Origin: Adineta steineri
Lineage: Eukaryota; Rotifera; Eurotatoria; Adinetida; Adinetidae
Assembly (NCBI GenBank): GCA_905250115.1
Contig: CAJNOI010000127.1
Span: forward strand, 62,001-126,000
DNA length: 64,000 bases
Reading direction: 5' to 3'
The translations under genes were made by a program, and so were the position numbers. Shown in pieces: positions 21,019 through 33,068 of this stretch. Every line of letters starts with the position of its first letter. The stretch's first letter is position 1. A model generated the notes under the pieces. The model was not told the DNA's origin and searched no databases. It saw nothing but the letters and a program-made list of their open reading frames with translations.

Positions 21019-23621
21019 ATGCTCCGAATAAAGCACGAGAAAGCGAATACTTACCAGGATGAGATAAAATATGTTCCTTTAAAGAAAGTAAATATCAAAG
21101 CTGAGCTTTATTCATTTGCAGCTGATGTAACTATAACACAAGTGTTTCGAAATGATGAACAAATACCTATTGAAGCAGTCTATTGTTTTCCAATAGAAGA
21201 AAAAGCGGCTGTCTATTCATTTGTAGCTCATATTGATGATCGTGAAATAATTGCTCAGTTGAAAGAAAAGAAAGAAGCACAACAGGAATATGACAATGCT
21301 TTACAGCAAGGTCATGGAGCTTATTTATTGGAACAAGATGAACAAACAAAAGATTGTTTCATTATAAATATTGGTGCATTAAATCCATCAAAAGAATGTA
21401 TCATTACAATTGCTTATGTAACTGAATTAGAACTTGTCCATGAATCTACTATACAGTTTGTCATTCCGACAACTATTGCTCAACGTTATAATCCTGATAC
21501 GAAAAGTATCTCATTGCCGGCAAATACAAATTGCAATTATATTCAATCAAGTTCATGTACGATTGAATTGATTTGTCGAATTAAGAAAATCGATGGGCCT
21601 AATCAACAACAAATTGCTCGTGTAAATTCAACTTCACATCCGATTGAAGTTGATATTACACAACAAGATGCTTATGTAATTACATTTGCACAAGAAAATA
21701 CTCATTTAGATCGAGATATTTTAATTAATATTGTATTAGCTGAGCAGCATCAGAATACGATTGTTGCTGTTGAACAAGGTGCTATAATGGTTATATTTAC
21801 TCCTGCTGAGCAAGATTATTCGCATCAGACATTGGATAATGAATTCATATTTGTTATTGATTGTAGTGGATCAATGCAGAGTGAAAATAAGATTGAACTT
21901 GCTCGGCAAGCCATGTTAATATTTCTGAAAAGTCTTCCTGTAAATTGTTATTTTAATATTGTTCGATTTGGATCCAAGTACAAATGTCTTTTTAATGAAA
22001 TGACGGCTATATATAATGAAGAAAATGTTCAACAAGCTGAACAACTTATCAATTCGATGCAAGCTGATTTAGGTGGCACTGAATTAGTAAGTATTTTTTT
22101 TATTGGCTTTATATTTCTCTATTAGAATTTCTTTTTAAATAAAGCTTGAACTATTAAAATGGTTTGAACAATATCCACCTGTTCAAGATCGTGCTCGTCA
22201 AATTTTTCTTCTAACCGATGGCGAAATTAATGATGTTTCACAAGTAATCGATTTGTGTCGATCGATGGCATCATCAACGAGAATCTTTTCATTTGGCTTA
22301 GGCCATTCACCTAGTCGATCTTTAGTCAAAGGTCTTGCTCGATCAACTAATGGTCAATTTGTTTTTATTTCACCGAATACGAATGTTGATATTTATGTTG
22401 GCGAACAATTGAAAAAAGCCCTTCAACCATGCATTGCTAATGTTCATGTTGAATGGAATTTAGAGAATAAAGTACAAACTGCTCCAACACAATTACCTCC
22501 TGTCTTTGTCAACGATCGGCTTATTATCTATGGTCTTGTCGAAGATGAAACGATTCAATTCAATCATAATTCTTCTATTGAACTAATGGTTAAACCGAAT
22601 AATCAACGATTAGCTATGGCTCAAATTAATCGAATACCAAGCGTAACTCATAATGGAACGATTATTCGTCTTGCTGCTAAAGCACTCATTCTTGAATTAC
22701 AGCATGAGAAAACGTCATCTTCATTACAAAAGCGTTTTGATGATGTATCAATACCGATAGATGAAACAATTGAAACAGCAGCAATAACAAAGAAACGAAT
22801 CATCGATTTGTCTCTTAAATATAATATTTTAAGTCCATATACTGCTTTTATTGGCGTTGAAAAACGAACAAATATGAGCAATGCTGAAATGATTCTTCGT
22901 GAAGTACCTATTCAGATTTCAGTCGACGATCAACACCTACAAACGTTTCAACCGTCATACTCTAATAGTGGAGGTAATCTCCACAAACTTGTATTGAGTA
23001 ATTAATGTTTATTAAAAAAATGTTGATTTAGGATTTTCACCGAGATGTGCGCTAACTTCGCCAGGATACTGCTACTCGCCATTTTCACGGAGTTATTCAC
23101 AAACTTCACCACAATACTCGCCGTCTTCACCGAGTTATGCACCAACTTCACCATTTTATTTTCCCACCTATAATACTTCTGTAACATTGAATAACACGAA
23201 TGAAGTAGACAATGTGTTAGAAATGCAAGACACACTCGGCGATAGTTCAGTAACACAGAGCAGAAAGAGAAAAAGGTGTGAAACAGAAGTAACATGGCCC
23301 GATGATGATCGAGACATAGTTCGTCGTTTGATTATGGAACAAAAATTCGATGGTCTTTGGAATCTAGATATTAAAAGTATTGAACACTTGACTGGAAAAT
23401 CATTCGCTACCTTTCCATTAGTCGATTTTCAAATTAATATGCAAACACTTATTTCAGCCATTATTATTGCATTGTTTGTAACACGTTTTGCAGTATTCGT
23501 ATCTCTTTGGCACGGTGTTGTACGAAAAGCTCGAGCACGTCTAAATGATTTGTTCGAGAAAGACTCAAATAAACTAAACTTATTGCTTGATAAGATTAAT
23601 AAACAATTATGTGAAAACTAA
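21019..23621 (+). CDS. VIT and VWA domain protein (VWA5A-like) with Pol II CTD-like segment
   Basis: Three exons (21019-22086, 22145-22973, 23032-23621) give 828 residues. Residues 1-130 form a VIT domain ([20 protein letters not shown] ... [14 protein letters not shown]). A VWA domain starts near 270 with an intact metal site: DCSGSM, the Thr of GGTEL, and LTDGE. The C-terminal part holds the usual WNLD/DGLW segment and a hydrophobic stretch at [19 protein letters not shown]. At about 640-670 exon 3 inserts Tyr-Ser-Pro-rich heptads such as [13 protein letters not shown], resembling the RNA polymerase II CTD. VWA5A-type proteins are soluble adaptors, and the closest architecture also occurs in vault-associated PARP4. 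A TATA box lies 55 bp upstream. Confidence 0.9.
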
Positions 23622-23909
23622 TCACAATTGATTTTAAGAAATAAAAATATATATGTATTTCTTTCATACTACAATTCTTAGAATCTTGCATACAGGTGTA
23701 GAGAAAATTTTTTATTCAGGCAATCGGATACTTCAGCCATTTAGTTTATCCAGAATCATTTTACTATTTTCGACTCATACTGAAACACTAATTCTCAAAA
23801 AGTTATGTTCACTCATACGACATTCATCGATCTATCTACTAAGTTTGCAATCTCACACCAGAAATAAGTAACAAGTCGTTTTTATGAAATACTATTCCGT
23901 ATGCGCCAT

Positions 23910-23972
23910 GTTAGGGTGTGGGTGCGCGTGACTTGTTCTTCCATATACCCACACCCACACTTACCCTCAAGA
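23910..23972. repeat. telomere-motif hairpin
   Basis: TTAGGGTGTGGGTGCGCGTG pairs with CACCCACACTTACCCTCAAG around a 20-bp loop. It lies between the VIT-VWA gene and the WWE remnant. Confidence 0.8.
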
Positions 23973-24246
23973 ATGGACATCATATTTTTTATTTTTTATT
24001 TTTCATTTATTATTGTAATAACTGATGACCATCAGGTCTTAACAGTACAGGGGATAAGAAAAAAAGGTAAACAAAGAATAACAATAATAAGAGAAAATAA
24101 TAGAAATAAGTAGGAGAACAAAAGAAAAACAAACAGAAACAATTAAGAACTAAAATATAAAAAAACAGCAAGTTAATGAAAAAGAAAAGACTGAGGAAAA
24201 ATACGGGTGAGTTGAATCTCTTCCATATCATTGAAAGACACAGAAG

Positions 24247-24431
24247 AAAGAGAAGAATTGGAAGAAATCCATGAATGGACATCATATTCTAATGATATAT
24301 TGTCAATTATTGAAAAAGCTTACGAAGAGCGCTTAGAAAAAGTATATACTAACAAAGATTATTGCACTAATCTAAAATACAATGTATAATGTCATATCAA
24401 TGATCCGTTTCGTGAATGACCCGTCCGACGA
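24247..24431 (+). pseudogene. decayed WWE-domain fragment of a WWE-ADP-ribosyltransferase
   Basis: The frame reads EELEEIHEWTSYSNDILSII, then EKAYEERLEKVYTNKDYCTN. This aligns residue for residue with the start of the intact gene at 30998 (EEWTPYSGDISSVIEKAYKE, then RLEQVSINEDYC). After LKYNV it meets a TAA, then NDPFRE and a TGA, then PVRR, again matching the intact gene (NDTFRQRPVRR). So it has two stop codons, no ART domain and no start. It ends exactly where the stop codon of the opposite-strand LRAT gene lies. It is a truncated paralogue. Confidence 0.85.
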
Positions 24432-26791
24432 CTAGGAAATCATCTTCTTCTGATGATCTTTGTCCTTCTTATTCTTGTGATATTGATATAAATTTGAAGG
24501 TATGCCACCAATATATCTTCCAAGAGCAAAACCAGCAAAACCAAAGGCTACGCTCAAAAGAATGTTGATAAAAGGAATGGGAATTAATAAACCTAATGCG
24601 CCTCCTATCAATGAACAGCAGGCGGTCAGCCCATTAGAAACAATTGATTGAATAACTCCTTTGACAAAATTCGCCAATTCAATAGCAAGACCAATAGCCA
24701 AGGCTTTTGTTCGCTTCAGACCTTCAGTTGTTAAATAGATTATATGCCGAACAGAGAGAAGCGCTATTTCAACGAAACAAGCGATTCCAGATACGATACC
24801 AGCCACTAGAAAGAAATGTTTAGATTTGTTTGCATCTATAGAAACTACTTATATCGTTAGGTTTCTCTTAATGATAAAATTGGTTATGTTTTTCTATCTG
24901 AAGTTTTTACCAAAAGAGATTCAAGAATCGTAAGATTCAACCGAGTCATATTCTAATTCGTAGACACTTACCAGGACCTGCAATACGAATAAAACTTTGC
25001 AGAGCTTGTTGAAAGGATGCACCGTTAACTACAACTTTTAGGATTGGTTGACTAAAACCTTTCATAGAAGGAAGTATGCTCTCGATCAAGTCTATAATAA
25101 ATCATATTCGTTGCTTTACTATTGGAAAGGAAGATTACTCAACACCACTTACATTTCCATGCTGCAGTGTTATCTAATGTATGCCATGCAGCAGTCACCG
25201 CGGCACTTGAGGCTACATTCAACGTAGCTTGCCATTGTTGACTTCGGTAATCTAAATAGTGAGTTAAAAGAGTGAAACTTTTCATAGAATATCATAACAA
25301 CTATCTCGAATATATGGTGGAGAAAGATGGATGGAATGCTGTTTTCCATGAATAGATATAGCGACACTTCAGGAACTTTTTCATCATCCCCATATAGAAC
25401 GTGATAGTTAATCTATGTGGACTTTTTCTAAAAGACTAACCTGGTAATTGATTTTGCTGTTTATAACGATGAATCAATGTTTCATCTGTTGAACAAGCAA
25501 AGGCAAAATGTTCACAATTATGAAAAAGAAAGTCGTATTCGCCCATATGAGATTGACGGTTTGGATCTGTGTTATCGATTGATAAAAATAAATATCATTA
25601 TAGCTTTTGCCAAAAGCATTTTTACTCACCTGCACAATGATACAAAAACAGTGCATTCTTGACAATATCGTCAACTGGTAGAGAATCTTGAAAGTGGCAT
25701 TTACCACGCATTTTCATATCATTGCAAAACACATCAACTAAATTGTTACGCCTATATTGAACTCGTTGTATAAGATAATTACTGGCAAAATAAGCAAGAG
25801 TTACAATTCGAATACATGGTGAATCAGTTCTATTATTCTCAATAACCATCAAATCTTGAATAATAGGTATCGGATGAGTTCGATGGCCTTCTTCAGGAAC
25901 ATCCGATCTTCCAATAATAATAGCATGATGCTGATACAAAATGCCTTTACGCCAAGCATAGATATGATCACCACGTCGCAGTTCATTCGTTTCAACCGCA
26001 TGCGACCATTCATATCCTCTGCTCGTTGAATTGCGTTCTAAAACAAGTTAGATTCATATTATTCAAGGAAATGACTAGGATTTATATTTTGTTATTCAAT
26101 AGTAGAAGTGATTTAAGTCAACATGATGAGCTTGATGATTATGTTCCACTGAATAGTCAATAATAATCAAGAAACAAGAGTTCATTCTCTGTTAGATTAC
26201 ATATATTAATTTACCTTTTGTTATACCTTGCACTGTTACTTGAGCAGAAGATGAATTCTGTTTGTCATCGAAAGATAATTGAGGATCAACGCTGTTTAAA
26301 TTGAATGATAATGCCCAATCCTTTGCATAAGTTGTAGAACATATGTATGAAAAGCGTTTATATTGTTCACCAAGCAAAGTTTGTAATTGATCACCATAAT
26401 CATCTATTGATTGGCTTAGTAGATACAGAAGCAACGCGTTTTCAGCAATCGCATCGATGGGAACCTGTTGTTGTACATAACTAGTTCCCTCTAGCTTGAT
26501 ATGATGCAGAATATTTTCTCCTTGATTATAACGCACACGGCGAAGTTTTAGCTCAGGACCTTGAAATTCGTTTAATGTAACAAGACGAAGTTGAGGAAAA
26601 GATCCATCGGGCTGTACTACGTCATTTGTGACAACCATCCATTGTTCACTATTATTCCAGTCTTGTCCAGGTACTACAATACCTTCTTTAGACATGGTGA
26701 ATCCTAATCCTGCTCGAACATAAATATGATCACCAAGAGTAATCTCCGACATTGAAATAACATGATCCATCGCTATATCTAGAAGATCCAT
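24432..26791 (-). CDS. double LRAT-domain protein with C-terminal membrane segment
   Basis: Six exons (26791-26215, 26037-25630, 25566-25441, 25251-25153, 25091-24972, 24805-24432) sum exactly to 568 codons. The LRAT fold is a thiol acyltransferase/phospholipase module of the NlpC/P60 clan. Domain 1 (residues about 10-180) keeps GDHIYVRAG and the ENALLLYLL helix, but its His and Cys positions are not catalytic (ICSTTYAKDW where NCEHF should be). Domain 2 (about 195-370) is complete: GDHIYAWRKG, HHAIIIG and NCEHFAFAC. After a linker, the last exon has long Gly/Ala/Ile-rich hydrophobic helices (GGALGLLIPIPFINILLSVA, FGFAGFALG) and a basic tail, so the protein is membrane-bound. A decayed and an active domain in tandem suggest internal duplication with one half turned regulatory. 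Confidence 0.88.
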
Positions 26792-26887
26792 ATCGCTTTA
26801 GTAGGTAATAGATTCAAGTTTTTTTTCTGGAGTAATTGACATGACTACAGTTTATCAGTATGATGATAAGAGAGAAGTCATTAGGAT

Positions 26888-26940
26888 CCTGAGGGTGAGG
26901 ATGTATTTTGGGTGTCTCCAAGGTCAGTGTGAGTGAATAA
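26888..26940. repeat. telomere-motif element, degenerate
   Basis: CTGAGGGTGAGGATGTATTT and then GGGTGTC and GTCAGTGTGAGTG. The G-rich arm is preserved, but I see no convincing C-rich partner. Confidence 0.45.
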
Positions 26941-28872
26941 CTGAATTCAATTTTCATGTCTGCCACTACTGCTATAGCCACCCCTCAAAAAAATGATGAT
27001 GTGTTCTTTGACACTACAAAAGGTGATTTCGAAGTGCCAAAATATTTTAACTTCAATGATACTTGGAAATGTAGAAAAATCAGTAATTATTATATTCTAT
27101 AGCTTACCAAGGTTATGAATAAATAATTGTTTTTCTTGTCGATGTTGTTTATTGTCTAGAAAAATTTGTGTGTACATACATAAGTTTTGTCTCTACCAAT
27201 TATATACTTGTTCAGTTGGAATAATCCATAAAAATAAAAAAAAACTATTATTATTTTTGTCCCTTTTCTCTTTCTCTAGGACAAATATACGTCATTAGCT
27301 GACATTCTGCTGCTATGACTTTTCGATGTAAAAAACAAAAACTATTATTATATGATTCATTTGTGCATAGCATGCGACAAAAGTTGCTTTACCATAAAAG
27401 AATTTGAATGTTTACACTATGATTCAAGCAAACGAGCACGTTTTCGTACCAAAAATAAAGACATATTCAGATTTTAAATCGACGTAGAGAAATTTAATTA
27501 GAATCTTTGCTAGTTAACATTGTTGATCTCAATACAAAAAATATATATATTGAATAAAAGAATCTGCTTTTGGAATTTATACATGTCTCTATCTACAGTA
27601 AAAAATGAGCCCGTTTGGTTGAGCTGAAGTGTAAATACTCAAATTGTTTCATAATAATTCTTTTTTCTTTCTTTTGTTTATTTGCATTTCATTCGATATG
27701 AAACAAAGCAGTTATGTAGTTGTTTTTGTGAGTTTCTTTTTCTCTGTATTTCCATAAAAATTGCATATTTTGTAGTGCAGTGATTGAGAGTGTTACTTTA
27801 TCTTTGTTTTTCTTTAAATAAAGAAATATACTTTTTATTGTCTTGGAGTAGCTTACGAAAAATTATGATATTATATAGTTAAATGTAATATGAAATAACG
27901 TTTTTCGTTACTTAACGTATTCTCTTGTTAGACAGGGGCATTCGCACATGTACTTCTTGCATGAAAAATATATCTTTATTCTTTTTGTGAACTTTATTTC
28001 TGCAAATTAAGATAAAGTAAAACGCCTAGTACTGATTTCAAGAATGAAAAATCAGAAAATTCACATCACAACTGATTAAAACTCTAATGTCATCTAGTTT
28101 CTTTTGATTTTTTTCAGACTTCTTCAATGTATATGTTATCGTCAATACATTTTCGATGAATTATAAACAAATCTAATGTTCATATTTTATTAAAAGATTA
28201 CTTATGTATTGATTCAATGAAGTATATGAACAAATAACAAAATATATCTTATATTAAGTATCTTCATTCACTCATATTCTAAATAAATTTTATATATGAA
28301 TTAGAAAACAAATATCACGGATGCTGTATTGAAAATATTTGTCTGTTTGAAATTGTTCGTTGACTATTTATAATTACAAGTTTATATAAGTTTATTTTTA
28401 TAATGAAAAAATAGAAGAAAACAATTCTTTGAATATACTTCCGTTTTTTTTAATTAGAATTTTACGCTTCATATTTACCGATTATTATAAAAGCGTATGT
28501 TGGAAAGTTTATTACTCAATAAATCGAAATATTTTGTAAAAGCAATATTTTTTTACCAATATTTAGAGGTGTGTTTTTTTGTATTAATTTATGTTACAGG
28601 TAAAAATCCTATGCGTTACTTTCGAGTAGACGGAAAAGAAAAAGGGAACTATCTCTTTTAGTTTGATAAACACATTAAGTTGGAAAAAACCCCGAAGCTT
28701 TCATGCATAACCAGACAGACGTGTGACTGTATTATTTTATCGTACAGGTGATAATTATGTATTTTTATTGCGTTCTTGATAACAGAACGGAAAAAAGCTT
28801 GTACATTTATTGAAAGAAAAGATTGCTACTCTTATCATTAATAATTATTGTGTATCGTTAGTTAGTGTCACA
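26941..28872. other. 1.9-kb stretch with no gene seen
   Basis: AT-rich with poly-T patches. No ORF has a domain or splice partner. This is the largest empty spacer in the window apart from the one at 50.9-52.9 kb. Confidence 0.45.
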
Positions 28873-30701
28873 ATGAGCAATCAGTTGATACCAATGGATG
28901 AAGTAATCACAGAAAATATTCCTGTTATTGATCAAGAAAATCAACAAAAATTCCTCGAAATAGCTATTCGTCGACTTATTCGAAAACTTGATAGACGACT
29001 TCTTCCATATCTATATCTCCTCGAACTAGCATCATATATCATTCGAACTAATATTGGTAAGAATATTTCATTTAAACTATTCATTATTAAAAATATTCTT
29101 ACAGGTCATGCAACACTAATGGGTATTAATGATGATCTACATTTATCACAATCTCAAAGTGAATGGGCAGTTTCACTCTATTTTCTAGCCTATGTAAGAA
29201 AATTATATTATTCAATTTTGTAAGAATATTTTATTTTAGTTAATATTTGAAATGCCTAATATACTTCTTATGCGATATCTTGGACCAGCTCGTTATCTAC
29301 CATTGAGTATGCTTGCATGGGGTGGTATTACTATTGGTATGGCTTTTGTTAAAAATGCTCAAGCACTACTTCCTCTTCGATTTTTTCTCGTAATTAACTA
29401 AAATCTCTATAAATAATATAATATTTTTATATTTTTTTTATTGAAGGGCATTGCTCAAGCTGGTTATTTTCCTAGTATTATTATATATATTTCATTGTGG
29501 TATCGTAAACGAGATCATACAATGAGAATAGGTATTATTTATAGTGCTGCCATTATTTCTGAAGCATTAAGTAGTATTATGGTAAGTATTTAGAGATATT
29601 TTTAGAAATATAATATTTATCATTGATCTAGGCATATGGTTTTAGTAAAATGAATAATGTTGGTAGTTTACAAGGTTGGCAATGGATGTTTTTATTTGAA
29701 GGTTTACCAATGATTCCGCTTGGTATTATAACTGGTCTTTTTCTTAGTAATATACCTGATACTGTACAATGTAAGAGTTTTTAGCGATTAGTAAAACATA
29801 TTCGAAGTTATTTGTTTTTAAATTAAGGGTTGAATATTGCTGAAAAACATCTCCTAACAAATATTCTTCGAAATGATACAATCATAACTAATAATCCAGA
29901 CGCTCACGTTTCTTGGAAACAAATTCTTCATGTTTTTACTGATCGACATATCTATTTGTATGCATTGATAAGTATGGGTAATTTAGGTATTATTAAATAT
30001 CTATCAACATCTCTCCCATCAATTGTACAAGATATGGGTAGTTCATCTGAAAATGTACATTTAATGACAGCACCACCTTATGTTTTTGCATTTCTTGCTT
30101 GTTTATTAGTTAATTATTCAGCATCACGAAATAATGAACATGGTTTTCATTTGATATTTGGTCTATCTTTTGCTCTACTTGGTTTTATTCTTACGATTAC
30201 TTTGAATAGTCAAAGCCATACAGCATTATATATTAGTAGTTGTATAACTTGTTGTGGTGTATTCTCAGCGTTTCCTGTATTACTTTCATGGGCAACTAAA
30301 AATGTTGATGGTCATACTAAAAAACCAGTCACTCTTAGTTTTATTATAGGTATTGGTCAACTTGGTGGAATTATATTACCTCTTGTAAAAATTACTATTA
30401 TAAATATTGTATAAGAATTATTTTCAATCTTTTACTTTTAGACGAATGATAATAAACCAACACGCGGACGTAATGATTATATTTGTCTTGGAGCGCTTGC
30501 TGCTAGTTTATTTTTTACAATTATTCTACGTATTTCATTGATGATAGAAAATCGTCGACGAAGTAAATTATCACCAGATGAGTATAATAATGAAACGTCT
30601 ATCAAAGAACCTTGTGATTGGGTAAGTTTATAAAAAGATTTTCTTCTTATTTTAATATCACTATTCTCTTATAGCATCCCGATATACGTTATGCTTTGTG
30701 A
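28873..30701 (+). CDS. MFS permease of the anion:cation symporter (fungal-type) family
   Basis: Eight exons (28873-29056, 29105-29193, 29240-29389, 29447-29581, 29632-29770, 29828-30384, 30442-30621, 30675-30701) sum to 487 codons. The predicted protein is a 12-TM plasma-membrane transporter. The N-terminus reads RKLDRRLLPYLYLLELASYI, RTNIGHATLMG and SEWAVSLYFLAY, the pattern of fungal Dal5/Tna1-like ACS permeases. Later come FEMPNILLMRYLGPARYLP, QAGYFPSIIIYISLWYRKRD and WQWMFLFEGLP, all family-typical. A long cytoplasmic loop sits between TM6 and TM7. Substrates in the family include nicotinate, allantoate and other organic anions; I cannot choose among them. The closest relatives I know are fungal, so this is a candidate for ancient horizontal transfer later fitted with small introns. 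Confidence 0.88.
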
Positions 30702-30997
30702 TACATCAACATCATTTTATAGTTGAAAAGTATAGATAGTTTTATAATTTAATCAACAATAAAATTTTATTGAATAAAAAATATACTTTAAAATTATCTT
30801 TTAAAGAAACATTGTATTATATTGAAGAAGATACGTTTTCAATGGTATATTTGTACAATTTTTCTTCCATATTTTTCAGATAAATTTCTCATATATATCT
30901 TCAACAATTGCTGATCACTATGTTCGTAGAGTGATTTCGAAATTATCGGTGCATTATCATAACAATATAAAAAATTATAAAGCCAATTTAATTGGAT

Positions 30998-32143
30998 ATG
31001 GCATCATCAGTAGAAGAAGAACTTCAGACTGGTTTTATATGGGAATGGAAAACAAATATTGATCCATGGAGTGAAACACAAACCGAAGAATGGACACCAT
31101 ATTCTGGCGATATATCATCAGTCATTGAAAAAGCTTACAAAGAACGTTTAGAACAAGTCTCTATTAACGAAGATTATTGTATTAGTCTGAAAGACAGTGT
31201 GCAATTCTGTAAAAATGATACATTTCGTCAACGACCCGTTCGAAGACGAAAGGAACATCTTCCTTTGATGACCTCCATTGATGCGAAGATCGAAGGTCAA
31301 TCAATGCTCCATAAAAGACTTTCATCCCCATTGGGTGTACCCGAACGTTGTAGTGTAACTGGAGATACAACTCATTATGGTTCAACATTTATTCAAGAGT
31401 GGTTATTAGATTTCACCAAGGGAAAAATGAAGTTTACATTTGATAATATTTTTCCATTTCTTTTAGATGGCTTGATCAAGGAGGGAGAAACCAAGAGTCA
31501 AAGTAACTCAATTGAAACGGATTTACGCAAAGTCGAACAACTCACTCGTGGACAGAAGTCTAGTGAGAGAATAGCACAGTTGGAAGATTGTTGTGCCATA
31601 TTTTATACAAAAGACAGTTATATATATCGTGTTGTAAATAAAGCATTACGTAATAATGATCGAACAAAATTATTTACGCTTGGACCTTTTTGTCATCTTC
31701 TTCTTTGTTATATTGGTCGACGTTTTGAAGATAATTCTACAATTGGTGACCGTCTTCGACAGACTTTTAGTGTAAATAAAATGCAGACAATAACTATTTA
31801 TCGTGGTGATTTTGTTTGTCGTGAAACTTTAGAAGAATACCGACAAGCAGCTGGAGATAATACGAAACATTTTAAATGGCTTCCATTTGTTTCCACGTCA
31901 CGTAAAGAAAAAAAAGCTTTAGAATTTCGTGGAAATATTTTATATAAAATTGAAATGCCTTCTTATTCATCAAAAAAAGATCAATTTAGAGATATCAAAA
32001 ATATTAGTGAATTTGAAGACGAAGAAGAAATTTTATTATTACCTGGAGTGCAATTTCATGTGAATAAGTTGGAATTTGATAATAAAATGGGGCGACATAT
32101 TGCCGAGATCAAAATTCATTTATCCTACATCTCCAACTTATAA
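30998..32143 (+). CDS. WWE domain plus ADP-ribosyltransferase
   Basis: 381 residues in one exon, taking the ATG at 30998. The N-terminal about 75 residues form a WWE domain (WEWKTNIDPW ... WTPYSGDISSVIEKAYKERL ... YCISLKD), which in other proteins binds ADP-ribose or iso-ADP-ribose chains. An ART domain follows with the catalytic R-S-E residues: TIYRGDFV near 267, FVSTSRKEK near 300, and EDEEEILLLPG near 345. The coupling of a reader (WWE) and a writer (ART) in one protein parallels WWE-PARPs, but the catalytic core here is the ecto-ART/toxin-like arginine type. A truncated pseudogene copy is at 24247-24431. No signal peptide. Confidence 0.88.
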   Translation: MASSVEEELQTGFIWEWKTNIDPWSETQTEEWTPYSGDISSVIEKAYKERLEQVSINEDYCISLKDSVQFCKNDTFRQRPVRRRKEHLPLMTSIDAKIEGQSMLHKRLSSPLGVPERCSVTGDTTHYGSTFIQEWLLDFTKGKMKFTFDNIFPFLLDGLIKEGETKSQSNSIETDLRKVEQLTRGQKSSERIAQLEDCCAIFYTKDSYIYRVVNKALRNNDRTKLFTLGPFCHLLLCYIGRRFEDNSTIGDRLRQTFSVNKMQTITIYRGDFVCRETLEEYRQAAGDNTKHFKWLPFVSTSRKEKKALEFRGNILYKIEMPSYSSKKDQFRDIKNISEFEDEEEILLLPGVQFHVNKLEFDNKMGRHIAEIKIHLSYISNL

Positions 32144-32369
32144 TCAATTACTGTACGATCAGTTTTGTCGGAACAGAATAAAATTCATTTTTTTTTGTAA
32201 ATTACTTGAGAATTTATTAACATTTAAATGTAGTAATAAACCAATCTTTGAAAATTGAACTATTGAATTCATGATTAAATAATTCAACTATAACTATGAA
32301 GAAAAAGGGAAAAATAAATGTGGATGTTGTGTGTGCATGAACGCGTGGATACATATGTGAAATCAATAT

Positions 32370-32815
32370 AATAACCTTAGTTTCACACGTCCTCGAAACT
32401 ATTCCACATTCCCTGAAAGTGCTAAATTGTTCCATGCATTGTGCCATCAAACCAAGTAGTGAAAGCAAGTAATGGTATTGTGATACGTACAAAGTCACCT
32501 GGCACGAAATCAATACTTCCTCAGAAACGATCATATATTGGATGATCAAGACATGTACGAGAAAGTGACAGGTTCTTTCCAGTAGCATATTGTTCTAGTG
32601 TAATGCAAAAGAGAAGTGGCGGTTGTTCTCAACTCATAAATCATTGATTAGTTCCACTATAGGATGAGCCACTTTCGGTCCTCGTTCATATCATTTCAGT
32701 TCAAGGATCGTTGAAAATCTTTCAGTATTGGAAACAATGAGATAATCCATGAGTAGGTTGTTGCCATCATGTATAAGAACATAGATTGTGTGAAAAGTAA
32801 CTGCTACTGAAAAAT
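32370..32815 (-). pseudogene. decayed coding region, unknown protein
   Basis: Reading leftward, pieces with strong coding character follow one another but in changing frames and with stops. They are SVAVTFHTIYVLIHDGNN, then YERGPKVAHPIVELINDL ending in a stop, then YATGKNLSLSRTCLDHPIYD, a stop, GSIDFVPGDFVRITIPLLAF, TWFDGTMHGTI, a stop, and FQGMWNSFEDV. The fragments keep order and composition, so they look like one gene that has lost function. I do not recognise the family. Confidence 0.5.
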
Positions 32816-32958
32816 GAATTAAAATACAATTGAGTTATAAGATAAAATTGTACTTGATGCCGTTGTTGTGTCGTTTAATATAGGCACATGCTGGATCTCA
32901 TACTCATCGACACATAACAAAGAAACACAATGAATATTAGCATCATTTATTTATACAA

Positions 32959-33068
32959 ATGGCATCAGGCTCATTCTACAATGAACTTAACGATAAAATT
33001 ATTTTGATTTGTATTTTGTCAATTAAACTTCCATCAGATCTACTCACGACAAAGAGTCTGATCAAATG
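32959..33068 (+). CDS. possible isolated first exon
   Basis: ATGGCATCAGGC opens a frame (MASGSFYNELNDKIILICIL ...) that ends at a good donor (AAATG/GTAAGTG). I find no matching acceptor exon before the opposite-strand gene at 33263, so it may be an F-box-like or other truncated gene, or chance. Confidence 0.2.

Noticed and set aside
24010-24285. 91-codon hydrophobic ORF on the - strand
   Set aside because: Leu/Phe-rich product of a purine-rich tract, with no Met-proximal charge pattern and no homology pattern; the + strand WWE remnant explains the right end.
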